The notes beneath the pieces were generated by a model. It was given only the letters and a program-made list of their open reading frames with translations. It did not search any database and had not been told where the DNA came from. Shown one piece after another: positions 6,781 to 12,769 of a stretch of 12,769 nt of DNA (position 1 is its first letter; the number at the start of each line of letters is the position of its first letter). The stretch is from CAYHZL01 sp964361075 (GTDB taxonomy: Bacteria > Bacteroidota > Ignavibacteria > UBA10030 > UBA8401): positions 1 to 12,769 of the forward strand of contig CAYHZL010000099.1 of NCBI GenBank assembly GCA_964361075.1, written 5' to 3'. Made by a program: the position numbers and the translations under genes.

Positions 6781-6840
6781 AATCTTGTAATCTTGTAATC
6801 TTGTAATCTTGTAATCTTGTAATCTTGTAATCTTGTAATC
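6781..6840. repeat. Octamer tandem repeat, 7.5 copies
   Basis: AATCTTGT is repeated perfectly seven times plus AATC, 60 bp in all. The last base pairs form part of the TGA stop (6839-6841) of the adenosyltransferase gene. Nearby, 6744-6761 carries GATTACA and ATTACA words in the opposite orientation, which could pair with the array. On the minus strand the array lies between the adenosyltransferase stop and secA. Confidence 0.9.
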
Positions 6841-7390
6841 ACCTCTTCCCGCTCTTCCATTTCACTTCTTCTTTCTTCTCTAAAAAATTTGCATACCGAG
6901 CCAACACAAAGAGCAAATCAGAAAGGCGATTGAGATAGATGACGACGTGATTATTAATTTCTTCAGAGTGTGAAAGATGCACCACGCCGCGTTCTGCACG
7001 GCGGCACACAGTTCGCGCAAAATGCAAATACGAAGAGGCAAGCGTACCGCCCGGCAAAATAAAAACTTTCAGCGGTTCAAGTTTTGAGTCAATCGTATCT
7101 ATTATTTTTTCCAATACAGTAATGTTTGAATTTTTAATTCTTGGTATGGAGGCGCTTGTATGTGAAGTTGTCGTTGCTAAATCGGCGCCGATCACAAACA
7201 AATCATGTTGAAGCCGTTCAAGAATGACATCAATCTCTTCGTGCAGTTGCATTGCACGAATAACACCAATGATGGAATTCAGTTCGTCAATCGTTCCGTA
7301 TGCTTCAATGCGAAGGTCATCTTTCGGAACGCGCTTCCCGCCAAAAAGCGATGTTTCTCCTGCGTCGCCTGTTTTAGTATAGATTTTCAT
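6839..7390 (-). CDS. pduO: Cob(I)alamin adenosyltransferase, PduO type
   Basis: Transfers the adenosyl group of ATP to cob(I)alamin, giving adenosylcobalamin, the coenzyme of mutases, dehydratases and class II ribonucleotide reductases. The product is 183 residues, normal for the family. Seen: YTKTGDAGETSLFGG at residues 4-18 (N-terminal ATP-binding motif), GTIDELNS (32-39), LPGG (112-115), ARTVCRRAER (125-134) with the conserved arginines, and YLNRLSDLLFVLAR (152-165). All hallmark motifs are intact. The ATG at 7390 is preceded by AGGA (7396-7399) with 5-nt spacing. No signal peptide, so cytoplasmic. No other cobalamin gene is in the window, so it probably serves scavenged cobalamin or a pathway encoded elsewhere. 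The stop codon overlaps the octamer tandem array. The next gene downstream is secA, 178 bp from the stop to the first ATG, with no evident functional link. Confidence 0.95.
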   Translation of the reverse strand: MKIYTKTGDAGETSLFGGKRVPKDDLRIEAYGTIDELNSIIGVIRAMQLHEEIDVILERLQHDLFVIGADLATTTSHTSASIPRIKNSNITVLEKIIDTIDSKLEPLKVFILPGGTLASSYLHFARTVCRRAERGVVHLSHSEEINNHVVIYLNRLSDLLFVLARYANFLEKKEEVKWKSGKR

Positions 7391-7428
7391 AATTGTCCTG
7401 CTAAATAATACCAAATAATAAAAACTAA

Positions 7429-7445
7429 GTAACTACTCATCGAAG
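7429..7445. repeat. GTAAYTACTCAWYGAAR 17-mer, copy 2
   Basis: Reads GTAACTACTCATCGAAG. It is followed by ATTTTTTATGC, which resembles the TTTTTATGC after copy 1 at 2811. Confidence 0.6.
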
Positions 7446-7507
7446 ATTTTTTATGCAACGGATTCCACATATTTTTTTAACTGAAATTTTTTTGATTGAA
7501 TAAAAAC

Positions 7508-7608
7508 ATTAACCACAGATGACACGGTAACAACACTGATGCTCACGGAATACATTATTTAACTTCTCTGTGTGAATCCGTTTTTTTTCTGCGTCATCTG
7601 TGGTTAAT
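7508..7608. repeat. 16-bp perfect inverted repeat with 69-nt interior
   Basis: ATTAACCACAGATGAC (7508-7523) and its exact complement (7593-7608) flank a non-coding interior that contains further CACGGA and GTGTGAATCCG words. On the minus strand the structure is followed by GTTTTTATTC and lies downstream of the phosphodiesterase gene, so it could also slow or end transcription. The long loop makes a classic terminator unlikely. Confidence 0.65.
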
Positions 7609-7628
7609 ATTAAATGTGATAGTTTTTA

Positions 7629-7664
7629 TGTGCCCTTATGTGTCTATGTGGTTCACTAAAAATT
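7629..7664 (-). repeat. CCACATAGACAC-type repeat, copy 2
   Basis: The minus strand reads GTGAACCACATAGACACAT then AAGGGCACAT. It resembles the CACCACAAAGACAC sequence at 2866-2905, and both sit just after the stop codon region of a minus-strand gene. Confidence 0.4.
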
Positions 7665-7692
7665 ATTTTTTTCCATTGTACGAGTACCACCT

Positions 7693-8928
7693 TTAACGCA
7701 AGATAAAACCAATTCGTTCTAAATTTCCATCAATATTTTTTGCCGGAGTGATTTTGAGAATTGTACATAACAGCGGATACACATCAATATTCCACAGCGT
7801 ACCGGTTCTGAAATCCTTTTTGAAATCCGAACCGGCGGCAACAAAAATTCCGTGCATATCCAGACAATCTTTTTCGTAACCGTGATTCCCTTTCCCAAAT
7901 GTCGAACGTTCTTTCGATGAAAGCTCTCTGTTGGTCAACGTCCAGCCAAGATCGGCAACAAGAATTATTGGTAAAATAAATGGGTGCTCAGAGAATTCAT
8001 AATATTCCGGCATTGATTCTTTTTTAAACACACGGTAATGCCGTTCATTTCCTTTTAAAACGGAATACACTTTTTCCTCTTCACCTTTCTGCGGTTGAAT
8101 CATCATCACTTGTCCATAACCGGAGTATTGAACTTTTACGTTTGGAAGAAATGAGGCAATGTTCACCACGCGGCTCGTATCAATTTCCGTCATGCCATGG
8201 TCCGAGACAAGAATAATATTCGTGGCATCAAGTAGACCCAAATGTTCAATTCCTTGAACAAGCAGACCGACGATGCTATCCATTTGTTGCACTGCAAAAT
8301 TTATTTGCGGAGAATTCGGACCAAATTCATGCCCTTGATTATCTGTCTCTTCAAAATACAATGCTATAAATTGCGGGCGCTGTTCCTTCGGAAGTTGGAG
8401 CCATGCAAGTGCATCGTTCACTCGCTGAAGATAAGGACGGTTGCGATCATAACTTTCAAGATATGTTGGCTCGCCAGTTTTTTTATGAACATCGGAACAG
8501 GGCCAGAAATAACTTGCTGTCTTCACACCTTGACGCGCGGCAGTTTCCCAAATCATTTCAGCATTGTACCATGTACTATTTCGTACTGCACTTGTATCTC
8601 CGACTCTGTAACGCTCGCTGGTGCGTGGATTCAAAAACTCGTTGTGCAATATTCCGTGATGTTCCGGATAGACACCGGTCAACAGTGTAAGATGATTTGG
8701 AAATGTTTTTGTTGGAAAAGCAGGACGCAGCGATAATGCAGAAACACCGCGGTGCTGTAATTTCGCAATGTTCGGTGTGATGCCTCGATTCAAATAATCC
8801 CATCGAAATCCATCGAAAGAAACTATGAACGTCGTGTGTTGTTCTTGTCCCGAAGGGATGTTCCATGCAGTGCAACGTGCAACAAGAATGAATAAGGAAA
8901 ATAAAATCTTTATTGAAATATTTTTCAT
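7693..8928 (-). CDS. Secreted ENPP-type phosphodiesterase (alkaline phosphatase superfamily)
   Basis: A 411-residue exported hydrolase of the type I phosphodiesterase/nucleotide pyrophosphatase family, which uses two zinc ions to cleave phosphodiester or pyrophosphate bonds. Signal peptide about 1-21 (MKNISIKI then a hydrophobic run). Visible active-site residues: Asp39 in SFDGFR, nucleophile Thr75 in FPTKTFPNH with Asn78, Asp196 and His200 in ETDNQGHEFGP, Asp243-His244 in VSDHGM, and His349 in GNHGY. All six expected metal ligands and the nucleophile are present, so it should be active. Substrate (nucleotide, phospholipid head group or other) cannot be read from sequence. The start at 8928 is chosen because it begins the signal peptide. 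It has no obvious ribosome binding site, and a terminator-like hairpin ends only 18 nt upstream. Likely periplasmic or surface. The TonB receptor gene lies upstream. Confidence 0.92.
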   Translation of the reverse strand: MKNISIKILFSLFILVARCTAWNIPSGQEQHTTFIVSFDGFRWDYLNRGITPNIAKLQHRGVSALSLRPAFPTKTFPNHLTLLTGVYPEHHGILHNEFLNPRTSERYRVGDTSAVRNSTWYNAEMIWETAARQGVKTASYFWPCSDVHKKTGEPTYLESYDRNRPYLQRVNDALAWLQLPKEQRPQFIALYFEETDNQGHEFGPNSPQINFAVQQMDSIVGLLVQGIEHLGLLDATNIILVSDHGMTEIDTSRVVNIASFLPNVKVQYSGYGQVMMIQPQKGEEEKVYSVLKGNERHYRVFKKESMPEYYEFSEHPFILPIILVADLGWTLTNRELSSKERSTFGKGNHGYEKDCLDMHGIFVAAGSDFKKDFRTGTLWNIDVYPLLCTILKITPAKNIDGNLERIGFILR

Positions 8929-8946
8929 GGGTTTATTACTAAGAAA

Positions 8947-8981
8947 AAAACCTGACAAGTCTTAAAGACTTGTCAGGTTTT
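8947..8981 (-). terminator. Terminator-like hairpin directly before the phosphodiesterase gene
   Basis: A perfect 16-bp stem (AAAACCTGACAAGTCT and complement) closes on a 3-nt loop TAA. On the minus strand it ends GGTTTTTTTCTT, a good intrinsic-terminator shape. It also fits an abundant intergenic repeat style (ACCTGACA...TGTCAGGT) that I recognise from this bacterial group. It ends 18 nt before the start codon at 8928. Confidence 0.65.
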
Positions 8982-8999
8982 ATATAAATATTTTTTAAC

Positions 9000-9016
9000 G
9001 TAACTACTCAATGAAA
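9000..9016. repeat. GTAAYTACTCAWYGAAR 17-mer, copy 3
   Basis: Reads GTAACTACTCAATGAAA. It differs from copy 1 at two positions. The C5/G5 element copy B begins 11 nt further on. Confidence 0.6.
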
Positions 9017-9027
9017 TTGTTGATTCT

Positions 9028-9114
9028 AAAAATCCCCCTTCTTTCCCCCTTTTCAAGGGGGATTTCTACATTCTTATTCCCCCTTTACAAAGGGGGTTGG
9101 GGGGGATTTTTTTT
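9028..9114. repeat. C5/G5 hairpin element, copy B
   Basis: Starts AAAAATCCCCCTT, contains the same 21-bp word as copy A (9045-9065) and a shared TTCTTATTCCCCCTT segment, and ends in a G7 run then ATTTTTTTTT. The outer arms pair (AAAAATCCCCC with GGGGGATTTTT), as do inner C5/G5 blocks. It could act as a terminator in either direction. Confidence 0.7.
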
Positions 9115-9138
9115 TGGTAATATACTGTATCACAAAAA

Positions 9139-9314
9139 AAAGTCCCGCTCACTTAAGGGCAGTTCTAAAAATTAGTTGTTCAATGTCATTCTGAGCGAAG
9201 CGAAGAATCCATTCCTTGATTTTTGGATAAAAAACTGGATTCTTCGTCGCTTCGCTCCTCAGAATGACGCTCCTTTTGGATTTTGAGAACCGCCCTTAAG
9301 GTGAGCGGGACTTT
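9139..9314. repeat. Nested palindromic MITE-like element
   Basis: The outer inverted repeats (9139-9166 and 9286-9314; AAAGTCCCGCTCAC then TTAAGGGC) match over 28 bp with one mismatch and one gap. Inside is a second inverted pair (9185-9210 and 9237-9268) built on GTCATTCTGAG and GAAGAATCC, a word common in intergenic repeats of many bacteria. On the minus strand the element is followed by T8 and lies just after the receptor stop codon, so it may also terminate that transcript. No transposase gene is seen. Confidence 0.7.
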
Positions 9315-9330
9315 ACATGAAACAGACATG

Positions 9331-12300
9331 TTAATTAAAAGTATAACGTATGCCAAGTTGAATTCTGAATACATCATCAACATCAGCTGTTTTATCAAAC
9401 GTGTGATCAATTAAATTTGCACCAGATTTTGCCAATTGATATGTTACTTTTGTATCAGTAGCTGAAGTAACATTAACTAACGGCTGGGTTGTTACAAAAC
9501 GCTGACTGAGTCCCCAATTCTTGTTTAACAAGTTGGTGAAATTCAAAATATCAGCTCTAATTTGTAACGAATTACGTTTACCAAAAAGTTCAGTAAATAC
9601 TTCTTGCGTAATGCTGAGATCAGCTCTAAATACCATTGGCATAAATACAGCACCACGTTCAGCATATTTACCTCTGTTCGCATTTAAATAATCATCCTGT
9701 TTGATATATTTTTCCCACGCATCTGCTTGTTCTTGCGCAGTAAAAGCAGGAGCGGTTGTTGTTTTAGTAAGATCTTTAAAATTCATCTCTGACTGATCTT
9801 TGGGAATATAAATCAAATCATTACTGAAACCTTTATCACCATTCAAATCTCCGCTAAATCTATAGCTGGCGTTGCCGATTGTGCGACCTTCCCAAAATAC
9901 TGAAACTGTCGTTGCACCAATATCAAAGTATTCTGCACGATAAGAAGCTGTAGCAAAAACTCTATGTCCGGGAGAATTTTGAGAATATCCAACACCCGGA
10001 TTATTCGGATTTCCACTTTGTGCATTATTGTACCAAGAACCTGAAGCAATGGAACCTGGATCAACTGTATTTCTTGATACACCATAACTGTACGCTGCTT
10101 TGGCAAACCAACCATCGCTAAATGCTTTTTCTAATGAAAAAGCGGCATTCCAGGAATAACCGACATTTTCATTTTTCATTACGATTGCATTAGGAATTTT
10201 TGAATTGATTCTGTCAGTTTTCTTCCAACGTGGGCGACTATCAACTCCAACAAACACTGTATCTGCCGCAGGAAGATTGGCGTTAATGTAGTAAACACCA
10301 TTTACATCTTTGCCGTATAAAAACTCTGCAGTTGCGGTAACATTATATGGAAGTTGTTGATCAACAGCGATATTGCTTCTCCACAACTGAGGAAACTTGA
10401 AGTCAGGATCGGTTAACGCTAATTCATAGCTGGATGCTGGTGCACCAGATACAGTCGTCGGTTTGTAACGATCTGGGTTCGGATCGAACGGTCTATTCTT
10501 CGTATTGGTTGACGATTCAAAGCCGGTAAGAATACCATTGTTACCAATCTGATTTGATATCCAAACATAAGCCGGTTTGCCGGTGAAGATACCTGTTCCA
10601 CCACGAACTTGTGTTGTACGTTCGCCGGTAACATCCCAGTTAAAACCAACTCTCGGTGACCAGAGAATATTTGCGTTGGGAAGTTTATCTGTACTATACT
10701 TGACAGTCTTTCCATTTTCATCTAGGAATTTCATTGTATCAACTTCAGCATTTTTAAATCCGGTTTTTTCGAAGATTGGAACATCAAGTCGTAATCCGAC
10801 TGAGAACTTTATATCTTTTGTCAATTGATATTCATCCTGTGCATAGACACCAGTATAGAGAACTTTCAAATCTTGTTGTGGTTTTACCAATCCCGGAATG
10901 TTTGTCCAACGAACCTGGAATAGTCTTGCACTATCTGCGGAAGTTGTTCGAGCTGGATTTGCTATGTATCCATCTGCGGCAGTATAGAAATTCGCAAGCG
11001 AGTTGTAGACATACACACTTTGCGCGCCCGGAAAGAAAATATTTTCTGATTTATATTTTTCTACACTTGCACCAAGTGTAAGATAATGATTACCTAAAGA
11101 GTAGGAAAAATTATCTTGTAATTGATAACTGCTATAACGCAGTTCGTTGCTCGGTGTAAATGGTTCAAAGCCAAACGAGGTATAGGTCGTTTTAGTCCCT
11201 GGATCAAGAATATCAACAAGTGGGAAGAATGTACCTCGTGAGTCACGACTTTCATCATGATACGAATACCCGGCGATAAGATTGTTCGACATATTATCAC
11301 CAAGAATGCTATTCCATTCACCAATAATATTTCGAATATTTTCTCCAATTTGGTAGTTTGAGTTTTGAAAATTTAAGGAATTGGTAGTACCATTTCGAAA
11401 GCCAAATCCCAACGAGTTAGAATTTGATGACAACACATCTGTTTTTGAATTGAGATGAATATAACGAAGTGTTACTTTATTTTTATCATCTAAGTTATAG
11501 TCCAGCTTGGAGAGAAAACGAAGGGCAGGAGTTTCGTTGTTGTATCCTTTGTACGGTCCTGTCTCATATCCAAATTTGGATTTTAAATAACTACTTAGCC
11601 CGCTCATATCAGAGTCTAATACTCTTGTTGTATTTCCAAAAACAGAATCGGTAACGGTAGCTCTTGTCGTAAATGAAGTTCCTGGCTGGCTGATTTTATC
11701 ACTTTCAAAACTTCCGAAGAAGAATAACTTATTTTCAATTATCGGTCCGCCAATACGCACGCCAATTTGGTTGTACTTAAATGTACCGGGTTTATATTCA
11801 ACATCACCCGCTTTTTGTCCCACTAAACCTTGATGGCGGAATAAGTAATATGCTGAGCCGGATATTTCATTTGTTCCGCTTTTGGTGATTGTGTTAATTC
11901 CAGCACCAACAAAGTTTCCTTGACGAACATCATAAGGAGCAATGTTCACCTGTACTTGCTCAACAGCATCAATAGAAATAGGCGCGACGTTCGTTCGATC
12001 TCCGGGTTGTCCCTGCAATCCAAAAGAGTTATTAAAATATGAACCATCAATCGTTGTGTTGTTGTAACGATTATCCATGCCACCGAATGAATTATTACCG
12101 CTGAATTGAGGTGTCAACCGCGAAAAATCTTGGATTTTTCTGGTGATAGTGGGAAGTGCTTCAATTGCATTTCTGCTCACCGATGTTGCAGCGCCGGTTC
12201 TGGCAGCATTTAATATGTTGCTGCGTTCTGCTGTTACTTCAACTGCTCCAATTTGTACGTCTTCCTGTGTTAGTCGAAAATCCTGACGCATAGTTTGAGA

Positions 12301-12594
12301 CAATTGTAAATTAATGTTTTTGTGTTCTTGTTTGGCAAATCCCAAAATCGAAACACTGACTGTATATGGACCACCGACTCGTAAGTTCGGAAGATTAAAT
12401 TGTCCGTCTCCACGAGTTGTAACTCCATATTTTGTTCCGCTAGGTTGGTGTACAGCCATAACATTTACACCGGGTAAAGGTTGACCGTTGTTGTCGGTCA
12501 CCGTACCATTGAGTGCAGCAGTTGTAACTCCTTGTGCGAATACAGACGCACTCAGAATCAACATTAGCACCAGAAGGCGTATGGCAAGTTTCAT
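9331..12594 (-). CDS. Oar-like TonB-dependent outer-membrane receptor
   Basis: A 1087-residue outer-membrane protein. Parts in order: signal peptide 1-20 (ends ASVFA before QG), a carboxypeptidase-regulatory-like beta domain about 26-108 (GTVTDNNGQPLPGVNV...), a plug about 115-248 (VEVTAER ... VNIAPYDVRQGNFVGAGIN, TKSGTNEISGSAYY), then a large beta-barrel ending in the strand RIQLGIRYTFN. The plug motifs are those of Oar/OmpA-related receptors of Bacteroidota and Myxococcus. The family imports substrates or, in some cases, helps to export proteins, using TonB energy. No SusD-like partner or TonB/ExbBD gene is nearby, and the ligand cannot be inferred. The start at 12594 is well supported by AAGGAG (12601-12606) with 6-nt spacing and the adjacent signal peptide. 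The gene is intact and is probably the first gene of its transcript. Confidence 0.95.
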   Translation of the reverse strand: MKLAIRLLVLMLILSASVFAQGVTTAALNGTVTDNNGQPLPGVNVMAVHQPSGTKYGVTTRGDGQFNLPNLRVGGPYTVSVSILGFAKQEHKNINLQLSQTMRQDFRLTQEDVQIGAVEVTAERSNILNAARTGAATSVSRNAIEALPTITRKIQDFSRLTPQFSGNNSFGGMDNRYNNTTIDGSYFNNSFGLQGQPGDRTNVAPISIDAVEQVQVNIAPYDVRQGNFVGAGINTITKSGTNEISGSAYYLFRHQGLVGQKAGDVEYKPGTFKYNQIGVRIGGPIIENKLFFFGSFESDKISQPGTSFTTRATVTDSVFGNTTRVLDSDMSGLSSYLKSKFGYETGPYKGYNNETPALRFLSKLDYNLDDKNKVTLRYIHLNSKTDVLSSNSNSLGFGFRNGTTNSLNFQNSNYQIGENIRNIIGEWNSILGDNMSNNLIAGYSYHDESRDSRGTFFPLVDILDPGTKTTYTSFGFEPFTPSNELRYSSYQLQDNFSYSLGNHYLTLGASVEKYKSENIFFPGAQSVYVYNSLANFYTAADGYIANPARTTSADSARLFQVRWTNIPGLVKPQQDLKVLYTGVYAQDEYQLTKDIKFSVGLRLDVPIFEKTGFKNAEVDTMKFLDENGKTVKYSTDKLPNANILWSPRVGFNWDVTGERTTQVRGGTGIFTGKPAYVWISNQIGNNGILTGFESSTNTKNRPFDPNPDRYKPTTVSGAPASSYELALTDPDFKFPQLWRSNIAVDQQLPYNVTATAEFLYGKDVNGVYYINANLPAADTVFVGVDSRPRWKKTDRINSKIPNAIVMKNENVGYSWNAAFSLEKAFSDGWFAKAAYSYGVSRNTVDPGSIASGSWYNNAQSGNPNNPGVGYSQNSPGHRVFATASYRAEYFDIGATTVSVFWEGRTIGNASYRFSGDLNGDKGFSNDLIYIPKDQSEMNFKDLTKTTTAPAFTAQEQADAWEKYIKQDDYLNANRGKYAERGAVFMPMVFRADLSITQEVFTELFGKRNSLQIRADILNFTNLLNKNWGLSQRFVTTQPLVNVTSATDTKVTYQLAKSGANLIDHTFDKTADVDDVFRIQLGIRYTFN

Positions 12595-12600
12595 ATTTAT

Positions 12601-12606
12601 CTCCTT
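12601..12606 (-). promoter_or_regulatory. Strong ribosome binding site of the TonB receptor
   Basis: AAGGAG on the minus strand lies 6 nt before the ATG at 12594. This rules out the in-frame upstream codon at 12666 as the start. The 175 bp upstream of the gene are AT-rich; I did not find a promoter that I can defend. Confidence 0.8.
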
Positions 12607-12769
12607 GTTATTAAATGATTGTGAATTGAACTGTGAATAATATTTACAAACTATACTGTGCAACAATATACTCTTTGAATATTATTGAATTGTTACCATC
12701 CGATAATAATTCACCTATTTTTTCTTTTTGCTGTTCCAGTAATTTGGTAACTCGTTAAAAAAATGTACC

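Larger units (their letters stand above)
7391..7692. other. Repeat-rich intergenic region between adenosyltransferase and phosphodiesterase genes
   Basis: These 302 bp hold no supported gene. They contain one 17-mer copy, a 16-bp inverted repeat with a 69-nt interior, and a CCACATAGACAC-type repeat. No promoter could be assigned with confidence. Confidence 0.6.
8929..9330. other. Repeat-filled intergenic region between the TonB receptor and phosphodiesterase genes
   Basis: About 400 bp without a supported gene. In the direction of transcription it holds a nested palindromic element, C5/G5 hairpin copy B, a 17-mer copy and a 16-bp-stem hairpin. Three of these could end transcription from the receptor gene. 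No separate promoter for the phosphodiesterase gene was recognised. Confidence 0.65.

Noticed and set aside
6781..6840. CRISPR-like array
   Set aside because: The 8-bp units are contiguous with no spacers, and no cas gene is present.
8929..8958. Upstream TTG start for the phosphodiesterase
   Set aside because: The codon lies inside the 16-bp-stem hairpin, and the signal peptide begins cleanly at the ATG at 8928.
9186..9410. A 74-codon minus-strand reading frame with a SEERSDEES-type peptide
   Set aside because: The peptide is a translation of the GTCATTCTGAG...GAAGAATCC repeat, and the frame overlaps the end of the TonB receptor gene out of frame.
7693..12594. TonB receptor and phosphodiesterase as one scavenging operon
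   Set aside because: About 400 bp with three terminator-like structures separate them. Joint function is possible, but the sequence does not support an operon.

Overview
The window looks like a chromosomal segment from a Gram-negative bacterium of the Bacteroidota/Chlorobiota/Ignavibacteriota group. The reasons are a secreted protease with an NYPNPFNPST-type C-terminal domain (type IX secretion sorting signature), an Oar-like TonB-dependent receptor with an N-terminal carboxypeptidase-regulatory domain, and a long SecA carrying the insertion usual in this group. I cannot assign a genus. All seven supported genes lie on the minus strand, so transcription reads from high to low coordinates.

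In transcription order the genes are: an Oar-like outer-membrane TonB-dependent receptor (9331-12594); a secreted ENPP-type phosphodiesterase of the alkaline phosphatase superfamily (7693-8928); a PduO-type cob(I)alamin adenosyltransferase (6839-7390); the preprotein translocase ATPase SecA (3611-6658); a small lipoprotein that resembles a stand-alone subtilase prodomain (2880-3284); a subtilisin-like protease with a type IX sorting domain (631-2787); and a minimal staphylococcal-nuclease-like protein (195-551). Four products are exported or in the envelope and depend on the Sec pathway that SecA drives. The clearest functional pairing is the prodomain-like lipoprotein followed by the subtilase. 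The other neighbours look like separate transcription units.

The gaps between genes are unusually dense in inverted and short repeats. They hold a 26-bp perfect palindrome (2835-2860), two copies of a C5/G5 hairpin family (3311-3410 and 9028-9114), a MITE-like element with inverted ends (3438-3583), a nested palindromic element (9139-9314), a 7.5-copy octamer array that abuts a stop codon (6781-6840), a 16-bp inverted repeat (7508-7608), a terminator-like hairpin 18 nt before a start codon (8947-8981), and three copies of a 17-mer GTAAYTACTCAWYGAAR. No rRNA, tRNA, CRISPR array or transposase gene was seen.

The most interesting candidate system is the lipoprotein/subtilase pair. The lipoprotein aligns without gaps to the protease's own prodomain, which suggests a membrane-tethered inhibitor or folding chaperone for its neighbour, or else a decayed second protease. 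The repeats are the second point of interest: they occupy almost every intergenic gap and sit where they could affect transcription.
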